Shown: positions 45,829 through 57,202, counted from the first letter of the stretch. The stretch: DNA of 60,000 bases from Adiantum capillus-veneris (GCA_014529385.2 CM043949.1:145129350-145189349), one strand, 5' to 3'. Program-made: numbers and translations. Notes: generated from the letters alone by a model not told the origin.

Positions 45829-46401
45829 TGTTGACCCGTGAGTCAATCGCACAGCATAACTCAACAAAGCCTTAATTTTTGAGAGTATGAGACGTTGCAG
45901 ATTATGGTTAAAAACATCATTTGTAATGAGTAGTTAGTCTAGTTGCAAGGTACCTAGGGCATATTTGTAAGGTGAATACTATGCTAATCTAAGTTTGAAG
46001 CTGTCTTTGACTGTGTCTTATAGAGGAAGAGAGAGAGTGTGAGCTTCTTCTAGGCTCTACTCCCCGCTCCTTCATCACATTGGAGATTCAATTGTATCAT
46101 TGTGTTAGGCTCCATGAGAGCTACACGACAATGCCAAGATTTCCATGCAAGACGGAGCAAGCATGCTGACGCATCTACGAGCCATTTGTGGTTGTAAGTG
46201 TATCAAGCAATGTCTATTCTCTGCTTACAAGTAGTGATTAGAATCTTGGCACCATAAGCTGCACATAGGTACTCATAGATTTCACTTTTAGGCACTTCCA
46301 AAATACTACTCTGTCTTCATATGCATTTTCCACAGATGGGTCTAAAGTGATGGTTTTGAGTGTAGAGGCTTTGGGACAAATGTATCCTAGTGAGTGGATG
46401 G

Positions 46402-46886
46402 TGTTATGGAATTTATATTTTACTATTTATTGCAGTTGATAGGTGGAAAAGGCTTCACCAATCTAAGCCTATGCAAACAAATATATATATTGTACATTTT
46501 ATTATTCAAGTGCTCTTTTACGAGCTTTGGCCATTTATGATAGGCCAGCCAGTTTGTACTCACAGTGACCATTCAAAAAATCTATAAATCAAACACGTAC
46601 AAGAGGGAAATGGTCACTCTTGCACGGGGGGAGATTGCATCCAGTGTTTGTGTCTTTCTTCTCTCCTCTCCTCCCTTCTCTTTGGCCATGCTGACATAGT
46701 ACTCCGCTCTAGGAGGTGCGTCTACACGTGCTCTTTTGCTGTCTCCCGGTCTCTGTCTCTCTCTGTTTGCATATATCGTTGATTATGGGCTTGTGGATGT
46801 GCCAGGTATGCAGTATGGTCATCTTGACGGTTTGTATTATTTTATTCTTGTTATTTTGCAGGGCCACCGTGCTCTCGTTTGTAGCA
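46402..46886 (+). repeat. 5' LTR of element F
   Basis: 485 bp, ends CGTTTGTAGCA. Apparent ORFs through it are not supported. Confidence 0.9.
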
Positions 46887-46900
46887 TTGGTATCACTTGT
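46887..46900 (+). other. Primer binding site of element F (tRNA-iMet type, partial)
   Basis: TTGGTATCACTTGT. The first nine bases fit the initiator-Met consensus and the rest has diverged. Confidence 0.7.
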
Positions 46901-47769
46901 TTAACCTACTTTATGATCATCTTGATTATTATTGTTTTTAAAATGTCTCACTGTCTTGCACATCATGATGTCGAAAATTTAGAGTGGATGCCAGCGGAGC
47001 TAAATGAAGAACACTCGGATTATGGCAATTCAAAGTGTCCAATTTTTGCCAGAGACTGAGGTTTTAAGTGAGCATGAATGGGACATTAAATATTCGATCA
47101 AACTTTTGGCATTTGTTTCTATAAAGCCCATATCGATGACGGTATTATCATGGCAATGTTATTAACTCATGCATGAATGATAACATTAACTTATTGTTCT
47201 ACTCCGGATTTGTAATGTGTGATGCAAGTTTTTTTACCGCTATCTGCTTGTTTGTGCTCATGTCTGCCTATTTACAACACCAACTCCGCATCACTTTTAT
47301 CTGTTACAACTTTTAAAATATTAATGGTACATCAAATTATTCTTAAATTTAAAAATATTTTTTTTTGTAGTTCTTTGTCTTTGAAGAACATTTTTGCAGA
47401 TAAAACCAAGTACAATGCTCCTGCATCAGAGAATCCCTCGATACTTCTAGAGGCTATACTCATGTAATTTTGCAACAAGCAAGAATAGTATCGGACATTT
47501 CTAGCAAACATAGCTATTTTCCTTCTTTACATCGTGTTATCAACTATAAAATCCATTATCTCTAACATCATAGCTTGTACTTACATTGATTGTAGCTTCT
47601 ACTCATAGGATTTGTCATGAAATTATACAACTACTTACATGAGCTCAAGTGATTTGGGACAATCGTCAACATTTGGTATACACTATAGCACATACAACCT
47701 ATTATAATTTGGTACCAGACAAATGTTTTGTAATGTTTATGTCTCATCTAGTTCATTGGTCATAAGTAA

Positions 47770-47965
47770 ATAGATTCGCAGATTTAGGCAGTCTGAAAAT
47801 ATTCATTGTGTGCCGATTCACCGATTTAGGCATGACACAACACGCAACAGATTCAAAAGTTTACATAATATCAGTGCAGATTCACCGGTTTAGGTAGCAC
47901 AAGTGCCGATTTGCTGATTTAGACAACACATTAAGTGTAGATATGCCGATTTAGGCAACACCGAT
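47770..47965 (+). repeat. Degenerate GCCGATTCACCGATTTAGGCA repeat cluster in element F
   Basis: Four to five units of the form [GT]GCCGATTyrCCGATTTAGGCA, spaced 30-60 bp, for example 47811, 47876, 47908 and 47943. Otherwise the interior is featureless. Confidence 0.7.
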
Positions 47966-48433
47966 CACAAAATCATGCTGCAGGGGTTGGCCACCATTGT
48001 AATTGGTGTGATTTTGTTCCTCCCGTATACAAAATGAAGGATATTTGGATTTGGACTTGAAATGGGTACATGTTGGCAGATGTTTGGATGAGGAATTGGA
48101 TTTGGAATTGCTATATGATGTTTTTTTTTGTTGCAACAGTATTTATGGAAGTGGCCTTGAAATTGATACCAATAGATTATTGAATGATGAGTGTGACCAA
48201 TGATATCCTAATTCATTAGGGTATAACATATACTGCTTATTCTAGTGGTATGGGACACTAGAATAGGTAGTATGTGGATGAAGACATGCATTAACAATGT
48301 TTTTTAGTTTAATAACTCCTTCCTTTTATTATGACACGTTCTTAACACAAAATACTAATCATTGTTTTTGACAAGTATTGTTTGTAGATTCTTATCTTTG
48401 CAACTAAGGACAGTTGCTTTTTAATGGAGGGTA

Positions 48434-48917
48434 TGTTATGGAATTGATATTTTACTATTCATTACACTTGGCAGGTGGAAAAGCCTTGACCAATCTAAGC
48501 CTATCCGAACAAATATACATATTGTACATTTTATTATTCAGGTGCTCTTTTATGAGCTTTGGCCATTTATGACCAGCCGGCCAGTTTGTACTCACATTGA
48601 CCATTCAAGAAATCTATATATCAAATATGTGCAAGAGGGAAATGGTCACTCTTGCACGGTGGGAGACTACACCCAGTGTTCGTGTATTTTTTCTCTCATA
48701 TCCTCCCTTCTCTCTCACCGTGCCACAATAGCACTCCGCTCTAGGAGGTGCGTTTGTACTTGCTCTTTGGCTCTCTCCCGCTCTCTGTCTCTCTTTGTTG
48801 CATATATCATTGCTTACGTGCTTGTGGATGTGCTAGGTATGCAGTATGGTCATCTTGATGGTTTTTATTATGTTATTATCTGTATTTTGCAGGGACACCG
48901 CGCTCCCGTTTGTAGCA
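48434..48917 (+). repeat. 3' LTR of element F
   Basis: 484 bp, direct copy of 46402-46886 with scattered differences. Confidence 0.9.
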
Positions 48918-49196
48918 AATGGTGTTCCTTAAGTTTTGTACAATTCTAATATGTTTCAGTGAGATTCCTTCCATTTGTGTGTATGCGGGTTGAATGGTGT
49001 AGTTGAGAGTAGTGAGACTCCAGATTGTGATTTGGTTAGCCTTCCAGAGTGTTGTATGCATGGGATGGTGTCAGCCTGACAAGCTAAAGAGATTACCTCC
49101 GTGCGCCTATCGTGTCATCTCTGTCCTGATTGATATTATGTTGATCTAGGTTGTGTTGCATGAACTTTTTAGGTGTTGTGATTCCCTCCCCCAGCA

Positions 49197-49345
49197 ATGG
49201 TATGTACATGTTCATTGTGGTAAAGTATGCAATCATTGATGCATGTATGGATGCGCTCATACTCCATGCCAAGTGTAGTGACATACGACCTTGCCCGTGG
49301 AGGATCAGAAGACATGTGGTGATCTTTAGGAAGCATTTTTTCCAT
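49197..49345 (-). pseudogene. CACTA TNP2-like transposase remnant, N-terminal part
   Basis: The minus strand reads MLPKDHHMSSDPPRARSYV, then LGMEYERIHTCINDCILYHNEHVHT, matching the TNP2 pattern LGxxYxxIHxCxNDCxLYxxE. It stops exactly at the right end of element D. The following TNP2 segment (RKVLRLFSLIPRI) is found on the same strand left of D at 25690. So D split one transposase gene. Confidence 0.75.
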
Positions 49346-49587
49346 CAAACTATAACTAGATATATAATCAAAACAAATTCAAAGGGAGACCAAGAAGACA
49401 TTACAAAAAACAAAAAGCGCAAATAGAACTTACTTGAGGAGTGCATTTATCCTAGCATTGCTCCAACCGAATTTTTCTTTACAAGTTGAGGACTTTCAAT
49501 GATTCTTGGAGCATCAATTACTGTGCACCACATAAAGAGGTGCTTGAGAACTCAATAACAACCTGTCCTCTATTTATTCATTATTAG

Positions 49588-50043
49588 GAAAATTTTGGAC
49601 TCTCAAATGGGCCCTATAAGGACTTTGACTTTCTCCCTCTTGTCCAAAACGGGTGCACGATAAAAATTTTACAAAATAAATCAAAACTTGTCGAACCTTT
49701 TGGATTTATAATGTACTCATCGAGATCTATCCATTGATATATAACATGCCATCAGATTCCTTATAATTTAGAAGATTCCTTATTTTGATGTGACAACTTC
49801 ATCTTATAAATGTAATCTCTCCCCACATTTCAACTTCAGTGGGGAGGCCATAAATTCTACAAATTAGCTCCAAATTTGTTGGAGTTTTGGGGATTTAAAA
49901 CCTACTTATTAAGATCTTTCCAATGATATGTTGGTTGATAGGGTTTTGGAAAAGTGTTTATGTACTTCACTGGGTTGCCCACTTTGGACAAGAGAGGCAA
50001 ACTCAAACCTCCTTATAGGGCACCTTTGACAGTCCATATTTTT
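49588..50043. mobile_element. ~455-bp inverted-repeat (MITE-like) element
   Basis: The left end TGGACTCTCAAATGGGCCCT...CTTGTCCAAA and the reverse complement of the right end TGGACTGTCAAAGGTGCCCT...CTTGTCCAAA form ~55-bp inverted repeats at roughly 75% identity. Inside, GGATTTA..ACCTACT and GATCT.TCCA.TGATAT segments occur twice in direct orientation. No coding capacity. The target duplication is unclear. Confidence 0.6.
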
Positions 50044-50045
50044 TT

Positions 50046-50501
50046 GTAATGTTACCCCCTTAGTGCATGGTCTATAATCCTCTGTGCACATGTTGGGCTC
50101 ATGTGCTAACAAATCATCAACCATGTCAAACATGTGCTCATCCTTAAACTCAAAGTCTCTCAGAGAGGCTTGTGGAGAAGCCATCAAGGTAGATCTAGTA
50201 CCACAATCACCACACACCATGTCTTCACTCACACACTCTTTCTATTGTCTTTCATTCTTGCATGCCCTATCACCACCACCAAACACAGACCAATAGGGAG
50301 AATCCTCAAGCAAGGGGAGAATGGTTCTCCCATTTTCTCGAGTGATTTTTTGAGGGATCCAAAGCCCTTTGTTCTCCACATGCTTCAAGGTAATGCGTCG
50401 TGCAAAAGGGCAAGGGAGCCTATCCTTGATCCATTGCTCGCACTCAAGACCGTTTAGAGGGCTACAATAATCCCAATGGCCTCCCACGCGCATGAAAGAG
50501 A
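50046..50501 (-). pseudogene. Unrecognised minus-strand ORF remnant
   Basis: Frame MRVGGHWDYCSPLNGLECEQ to GGGDRACKNERQ, stop, then SEDMVCGDCGTRSTLMAS and MFDMVDDLLAHEPNMC. It lies upstream of the CACTA N-terminal fragment on the same strand. The MVDDLLAHEPN segment could be a very diverged transposase N-terminal region, but I cannot support that firmly. The last part of the second frame (49909-50045) runs into the inverted-repeat element. Confidence 0.35.
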
Positions 50502-50920
50502 ATAAGATAAATTTAAAAATCTTCTAAAAAATCACATGTTCTCTAAAGAATGAATAGCTAGTAGACTTGACGTGAGCTAAATTTTCAATAGTGAAATAAA
50601 AGAAATATTAAAAAATACAATAAGTAGGAAAAAACAGTAAGAATAATAAAATAAAATAGTAATAAAGCTAATGTTTGTTAGAGAGGAAGGTGACAAATTC
50701 ACAGGCTTGCAACATTAGATTTTTCAATGCCTTAATAATTCGTCAAATGCAATAGATGTGGCAATAAATGTAGTAGCATATGTGACAATATCTGACACTC
50801 TTCAAAAAGAAACAGAGCAAGGTATGGCATGTTTTTGGCATACCTTTCTCCTTTTACTTTCTTGCCATATCATATGCTAGCCAAACTTAGTGCCATCTCT
50901 CCTTATCAAGGCTCTACTTC
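50502..50920. other. AT-rich stretch, nothing recognised
   Basis: No ORF, repeat or motif of note. Confidence 0.5.
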
Positions 50921-50933
50921 CCCCCTCCCTCCG

Positions 50934-50944
50934 CCCCCCCCCCC

Positions 50945-51019
<75 letters not shown>
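50934..51019. repeat. C-run followed by (CT)n microsatellite
   Basis: About 20 C then about 64 bases of CT. A possible splice donor (AAAAAGGTAAGTTC) lies about 100 bp downstream, as in the CT-rich leader of element E. Confidence 0.93.
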
Positions 51020-51024
<5 letters not shown>

Positions 51025-51350
51025 CACACACACGTGGACAACCAGTTTTCCAAACCGTGACCGCGAGAACCATACCCTAAGAAGGGGAGAGCATATCACC
51101 AAAGAAAAAAAAAACAAAAAAGGTAAGTTCTTTACCATTTACCACCCCTCTAGGTTTAAGCACTAGTGGGGCGCCACCAATTTGGCCACACCTCTCCATT
51201 ATTGCTAGAAGAGGAACTCTCTCTCTCTCTTACTGCTCAGCTCCGCCAATTCTCTCTCTCACTTACTCTGCCGCTGCATCACCTAGCCCAGTGGGCGCAT
51301 AAGATGAGATACCTCTGTCACACCCTCCAACGGGCCGCCACAGATATTGT

Positions 51351-51352
<2 letters not shown>

Positions 51353-51423
<71 letters not shown>
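51353..51423. repeat. (CT)n microsatellite
   Basis: About 70 bases of CT. Surrounding C/T-rich sequence (51160-51590) resembles retroelement leader or LTR sequence, not a gene. Confidence 0.93.
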
Positions 51424-51426
<3 letters not shown>

Positions 51427-51599
51427 CATCCATATCCCAGCCCTAGCGGGCTGCCATATTATACCCCCATCTCCCCTCTTGTCCACACCCCTTCGGCCTT
51501 ATACCCCCCCTGTTTTCTTCCCCAACTTTGGCAGACCACCAGCCTAACACCCCCCCCCCCCCATTCCCCTCCCACCTCTGATACTTGAAAAATTTATGT

Positions 51600-52016
51600 G
51601 TTATTCTACTCTTGAAATCCACCTAGTTCACTTTCTATCATACTGGTGATGGGGTATGCAATCGACTTGTAACAGGGTTTTCATATATCAAAAATTTGGA
51701 AGCATCTACTAGTTACCAACATCAATTCAATGTTGATAATTGGTTTCAATTTATTTGTCATTGTTATTTGTGTTTTGAGTCATGATTTTCTTCCGCGATT
51801 GATTTTTAAGCATCTATATATCTTCTTACTAACACAAAATCACTCTTAACTGCACTTGTTTTGCTTGGTTTGCACCTCACTTGATTATCCGTCTACAGCT
51901 AGAAGCCTAGTGCTTTCTCAATGGACCCGAGAGAGCTACAAAATTTGACAATTTGGTGAGCCTGATGCGAATCTGACAAGGGTAGACAAACCATGGAAAG
52001 AGAAAGAGATGCAACA
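51600..52016 (+). other. Possible LTR end and primer-site-like sequence
   Basis: No gene. AAGCCTAGTGCTTTCTCAAT (about 51904-51923) resembles the right end of the 3481-5559 insertion, and ATTTGGTGAGCCTGATGCG (51950-51968) could be a primer site. It is joined abruptly at about 52017 to chromovirus integrase. Confidence 0.35.
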
Positions 52017-52493
52017 GATAGAGATCCTAGAATGACCAGTAATTTCCGGAAAGGTCTCTTTGAAAATCTAGGAACAAGATTGAATTTCTCTTTGGCCTAT
52101 CACCCACAAATGGACGGCCAAAGTGAGATAGCCAATCTTACGATACTCGATCTACTCAAGACTTATGTTACCGAAGTATATCAACGTTCACAATGGGAAA
52201 AGTACTTACCTCTTGTAGAGTATGCCTACAATAATACTGTACATACTTCTACGGGAAAAGCACCTTCTGAGATCATTGAGGGAAGACCTAAAAGTACCTT
52301 GCTACACAAAGTACATGGGAAGATCTTCGCCACCTATGAGTATAGCCGTGAGGTATTACGACATGGTAAGACTATCCATTGGTATCTTATTAAGTTAAAA
52401 AATTATCCTTTTGAAGATGCTAGATGGATGCAAGGAATACAGCTTAAGGATAGTGTGAACCTTGTCAATGCTTACAATGCTACATTAGAGTAA
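52017..52493 (+). pseudogene. Chromovirus integrase fragment with internal deletion
   Basis: Reads [35 protein letters not shown] (catalytic Glu), WEKYLPLVEYAYNN, then after ATYEYSRE jumps to VLRHGKTIHWYLIKLKNYPF and the chromodomain end DARWMQGIQLKDSVNLVNA. About 120 residues between core and chromodomain are missing in frame. The start is truncated at 52017. Downstream to 52852 is the element's 3' UTR and PPT, leading into the LTR at 52853. Family A. Confidence 0.88.
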
Positions 52494-52852
52494 GCAAATG
52501 TACAAATTTCTTTTAAATGACTCATGTTTTTGTCTTATAAGACTAGTCCTCTTTTTAATTTTGCACAAATTTAACTAGTATGCATGCTTAGAATCATGTC
52601 TGTGATGACGACGTCTCTCAAACACCAAGTAGAATTTGTCACTCTACTTTGGGAGAATGAAATGGACTAAAGAGTAGACATGCTTGCAGTAGCTATGTCT
52701 CCCAAGCATCAAATGGATTAGTCATTCATCTTGGAAAAATATCGTAGGGTAAAAAGGGATCCTCTATCCGCTAAGTAAAATTGACTAATGACTAAGGCTT
52801 TATCTCTTCTATCTCATAGTCGAGGACGACTATGATTTCAAGAGAGAGGTTA

Positions 52853-54716
52853 TGTCATAAAATCTAATATCCAATATCTAACCAACCGAGATGATTTTCT
52901 CATATTAAATTGATCACTTAATGTGGGAGAATAAACGAGAACAAATGTTAAGATATAGACATGTGCTTATAGATCTATCTCAACACGGGGCCAATGGTAA
53001 AGGGGCTCAAATCAGAGATGGTCTATCAAAGATCAAGGCCAACAAATGGAGCATAAGACCTTAGGGTTAGCTTCATTGAAGACCTCCAATAATGTGTGTA
53101 AAAGGCCTTTGACCTTAGGTAAGCTAGGGCTGAGCTTGAGGCGTTGGAACCTAACCCAGCTCGAGGTGCTTGTCGTGCTTGTCATGCTTGATGACTAAGG
53201 TGCTTGGGGTGCTTGATGATTGAGGTGCTTGATTATTGAGGTGCTTGAGATGCTTGAGGTGCTTAATTATTAAGATGCTTGAGATGCTTGACATGCTTGA
53301 GATGCTAGGGTTGCACTTGAGGTGAGAACCCAGCCCAAGCTTAAAGTGCTTATGAGCCAAGATTGTGGTGTGAATTGGGCCTATGCATGAGGGGCTTGAG
53401 GTGTCAAAAAGTCAAAGATTCAATCCCTACAAGGAGGGGGCAATCCCTACATGAGGGGGGATGAGAGAGAACATCCACACACTCACACAAGGCATGCATG
53501 GTACAAAGAAAGCAAAAGGGACACTTGTCAAGTTCCTCCTCATGTTGCCCTCATGGTGTGCCTGAAGCCTATTGGTTGGCCACCCAAGGGGTCCAATAAT
53601 AATTTAGGAGATTTAATTAATTGATTTATGATTTATCTAGCCCTCTCTCTCAAAGGGGAAAGGGGGACACTTGTCTCATGGCTACCCTTGCTGCTTGTAA
53701 TGCCTCCTGCTTGTGATTGGCTACGCCTGGAGGGGTCCAATGAGCTTCAAGTAAGAGATACAAGGGGGGGTCGACCCAAGCAAGCTAGGGGGTTGCTTAG
53801 GCGATATACTCACCCACACACACTCACAAACACTCTCATTGTGTGCTATGCAAAGTGCAAGAGCTCCCTCTCCTTCTCCAAGCAAGTAGAGGTTGAGAGC
53901 CTACACCAACACTCTTGGATATGGAGTGCAAATCCAACCAAGAGCCATGCTTCAATGCTTAAGCTTTCCATATCCTTCTTCTTCATTACTATGCTATTAT
54001 GTATGTTAGAAACAAGAGTTATGATAAGTGAGGAACTAATTCTTTCTCCTACGAAATGTTTCTTCTTCCTCTTCCCTACCCTCATTCCCTGCTAGCTCTC
54101 TCCACCTTCGAAGGTGTTTGAGGTCTTGGGACTGAGGCTTGGGATAGTTAAATCTTTCTTCAAGTTTATGTTATGTTTGTGATGCATGAAGCTTTCCATA
54201 TTCATTGCATCACCTAGGTCACAAGGAACACAAAGATTGTAATGTAACAAGTCTCTCTTAATGGGAGAAATCATAATACAAATGCCTATTGGAAGAGAGT
54301 ACAAAATGACTAAGTGCTAAAACTGAAGAGTAGCACATATGTACATGCGGTCACTAAGTAGAAGCGTACTAGGCTGGCACTATAAGTGTAGTCCAGCTGT
54401 AGAATCACTGGCACAGATCCTCAGTGTCGGTCACCTAACGCGTCAGTGATTAAATGTCGTAAGCGGCCAAGACCCGTAGTGGATGCCAGCTCAAGATGTA
54501 GAGCTCGACATCTCAACATGACCGGCTCCACATAAATCCGGTCCTCAACTGTTGTCATGTTCTCTAAATTCTCTCTCTTGCAAAAGTATTGTTCATGCCA
54601 AGTTAACTAATTGCTATGATTATGTTGCTATCTTCAACTATGTTCACCCGCTATGCTCACAAAGTTCTTTCATTAATTTCCGCTACTCTCAAGTTAAATA
54701 GGCCAATTCCATTACA
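52853..54716 (+). repeat. LTR of family A (1,864 bp), shared by two internal regions
   Basis: Starts TGTCATAAAATC after an AAGAGAGAGGTTA polypurine tract and ends CCAATTCCATTACA before a PBS. So it is simultaneously 3' LTR to the integrase fragment on its left and 5' LTR to element A' on its right. Contains a (GAGGTGCTT) tandem array at 53157-53345 and a CACACA tract near 53815. Confidence 0.9.
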
Positions 54717-54730
54717 TTGGTATCACAACA
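54717..54730 (+). other. Primer binding site of A' (mutated)
   Basis: TTGGTATCACAACA, where copy A has TTGGTATCAGAGCA. The three-base change weakens pairing with tRNA-iMet. Confidence 0.85.
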
Positions 54731-54995
54731 TTTGGTTTTTCTTTTCTTGCTTAAGAAGAGAGGTCCTTAAGTAGCCTATAAATGTTTGATGTTGTTAATT
54801 ATATTAGGGTAAGTGGAAGTGGGATCTATTATCGGTTTTGTTGAGCCCACTATGTGGGGGATGGGGCACACCTCGGGAGCTTTGGACTTAATAATGGAGT
54901 CTTTTTAGACTGTCCTACGGCTTTACCATTATTGAGCCATAAGAAGTCCGAAAGGTAGCCCTTGGCAACTCTGCTATGTTAGACCTACTCCTCTA

Positions 54996-55387
54996 CTCTC
55001 TATAATTAACCACTTCGAGCCGTGGGTGTAGATACTTAAGAGCCGATTTTCAAAGGCTAAGAGGAGTGGCAACTAAGTTTTTGAATTGCCAAAGCATACA
55101 CTAAGTACATATATAAATTTTGTTAACATGGCTGACAATAATCAAGAGAGTAGAATGAACATTGATAACTTTGATTTTGCAAATGATGATGCTCTCTATA
55201 ATTAACCACTTCGAGCCGTGGGTGTAGATACTTAAGAGCCGATTTTCAAAGGCTAAGAGGAGTGGCAACTAAGGTTTTGAATTGCCAAAGCATATACTAA
55301 GTACATTTATAAATTTTGTTAACATAGCTGACAATAATCAAGAGAGTAGAATGAACATTGATATCTTTGATTTTGCACATGAAGGTG
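54996..55387 (+). repeat. 196-bp tandem duplication across the gag start of A'
   Basis: Unit 1 is 54996-55191 and unit 2 starts at 55192. Unit 1 retains ATGGCTGACAATAATC (55128) but runs to a stop within about 25 codons. Unit 2, which leads into the full gag, has ATA at 55324. Confidence 0.93.
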
Positions 55388-57202
55388 CTAATGATGATGC
55401 TCCCATATTTGTGAATTATCTTGTCACTAGGTTACAACAAGCTATGGGCAACCCTGCTTTGCAAGTCAAAGTTACTCACCAACTTCGTGCTTATGGAATT
55501 TCCCTTCCTCTCCAAGAGGAGAGAGAGCTTAGGAGGCCTCTTGAAGAGACCCCCAAAAGAAGACTCTCACCCATTCGAGAGAAGGAATGCAAAGAGCAAG
55601 AAAGCATTGAAAGTTTAAGTTCCTCTGAAGATGTGGCTCCACGAAGACGACGGTCTAGACAATCGCCCACTCCTCCCAAGAGGAAAATATCAACACGTAG
55701 TCCTTCTCCTCATCACTCTGAAAGGCAAGAGAGGAAACAAAGGAAGAAAAGGGCTAGGAAGAGGTCACCCTCTTCTCCTTCTTCTTCACCTTCCTCCTCT
55801 TTTGACGAAAGTTATGGTTATTCTCCTAGAGAATACAAGAGGGGAGGACATCGCAAATCATTTCCTGCATGGCGAAGGTCACAAAAGCTAAAGAAGTTCA
55901 AGGAGGGAGGAAAGAGTATCTCTTTTCTCACCTATGATGGCACCTTCAGTTCTACCGACAAAGTGTTGTCCTTCATCCAACAGTTTGATGCAGTCTTTGG
56001 AGATGAGGGCTTCACAGAGTCCTCTAAGCTACACCATGTAGCTATGCACTTCCAAAAATCAGCTCGTCAATGGTGGGCTAGCTAGCCTTTGTGGAAATGG
56101 TGAAGCCCCAAAGACATGGAAAACTCTACGAATTTCCATCATGAAGCAATTCCTTGCAAGCGATGCAAAGGACAAAGTGCTTACCGAATGGCGTAGCTTA
56201 AAGCTCCTCTCCCATGAGTCTATCCACAAATATGTAGACAAGTTTTGGGATTTACATCTCAAGGCTACTGTCTTTCAAAAGATAGACTTTGCCAAGCAAA
56301 GGCAACAATTCTGTGTGGGATTACCTGAAGAGATGGCCAAATACATCAACTCTCAACAGCCTGGTACTATTAGTGAAGTAATCCATCACACCATGGTTGC
56401 TTCACGCATAAATTTCCATCAATGGGCTAGACGTAATGTCAAGCCCATGGAAAAAAAAGACAAAAATGATGCAAAGGGGAAAACCAATGTTCAAAATACT
56501 TCCCAAGTCAATTCCAACAACAACAACAATCGGTCCAAGGAGAAGGGAGTTTACAAAGGTAAAAACAAACTCTCTCCTGAAGAGCTTGAAGCTTTTCGCA
56601 AGGACCATAAGTGTTTCAAGTGTGGTGAGCAAGGACATGGCTATCGTTCTTGCCCCAAGAAGAATACTCGCAATGAGACTCCTAGGGCTTCCACCATTGA
56701 AGCTCCAAAAGAGGATGCTCATTGCAAAGGATCATCACTTTCCTATGCTTGGGGAAAGGTAAGAGAGCGTGATTCCTTCATCTTGTTTGACCCTGGCTCT
56801 ACTCTTAACTTCATATCAATGGAGTTGGCCACCAAGTTGGGCACTCAAGATTTTAAGATGGGAGATATAGTAGTGGCTGATGCAGCTTCCAACAGACAAC
56901 AAGCCTCCGTTACTCCCTTGATTGGAAAGTTGAGGCTTCATGTCCAAAGCTATATCGAGAAAGAAGACTTCTTCATCTCTCCTCTCCAACATGAGGATGT
57001 TATCCTAGGGGCACCATGGTTTGATCGCATGGCTGCCAACATGAAGTTCCCTGAAAGGAGAATCTACTTCACCTACAGGGGAAAGAACATTTATATAGAT
57101 GCTAGTGAGCGTGGTCGCACTATTCTACTTGTAAATCCTCTTGCTTTTGATAAGTCAATGAAGATCTCAGTTTCTGCGTACATGATTTTTGTCAAAGAGT
57201 AA
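55282..57202 (+). pseudogene. gag: Gag-protease of chromovirus A'
   Basis: Normal start is ATG to ATA at 55324. An in-frame ATG at 55282 could add 14 residues. Order: N-terminal domain (NDDAPIFVNYLVTRLQQ), a long Arg/Ser/Lys-rich region, gag core (WRRSQKLKKFKEGG, FLTYDGTFSS, FIQQFDAVFGD). At 56077-56087 a GCTAGCTAGCC duplication of four bases creates a stop and a shift. The next frame (56141-57202) resumes with FLASDAKDKVLTEWRS, a canonical zinc knuckle CFKCGEQGHGYRSC, and retropepsin LFDPGSTLNFIS. It ends at TAA 57200 before pol. The insertion-free gene would be one Gag-Pro frame. Confidence 0.9.

Larger units (their letters stand above)
46402..48917 (+). mobile_element. Element F: 2.5 kb non-autonomous LTR element in the 3' LTR of D
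   Basis: Two 484-485-bp direct repeats (46402-46886 and 48434-48917), both TGTTATGG...TTTGTAGCA. They are flanked by GATGG (46397-46401) and AATGG (48918-48922), a 4-of-5 target duplication. A PBS starting TTGGTATCA and a PPT-like AATGGAGGGTA (48423-48433) are correctly placed. The 1.55 kb interior has no credible coding region. It is either a large TRIM-like element or a deletion derivative. Confidence 0.9.
25972..49196 (+). mobile_element. Element D: large Tat/Athila-like LTR element, gag only, with captured helicase; hosts E, F and a MITE
   Basis: LTRs TGTTGACC...CTCAACA at 25972-26912 and TGTTGACC...CCAGCA at 45829-49196 flank a PBS of tRNA-Asp type and end in a strong PPT. After removing nested E, F and MITE the element is about 10 kb. 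It encodes Gag remnants and W-[VI]-P-K-type repeats, and has no RT or integrase that I can find. A DEAD-box helicase remnant lies just upstream of the PPT. It is inserted in the CACTA remnant. Flanking pentamers (GTGGG and ATGGT) do not match, so the target duplication is lost or mutated. Confidence 0.82.
45829..49196 (+). repeat. 3' LTR of element D, interrupted by element F
   Basis: After removing F and its duplication, about 847 bp remain, matching the 941-bp 5' LTR apart from a ~95-bp deletion near 45955 that removes the TATA region. Confidence 0.85.

Noticed and set aside
46390-47059. Hydrophobic ORFs as a membrane protein gene
   Set aside because: They run through the LTR, PBS and interior of element F, and the second LTR copy (48434-48917) does not preserve the frame.
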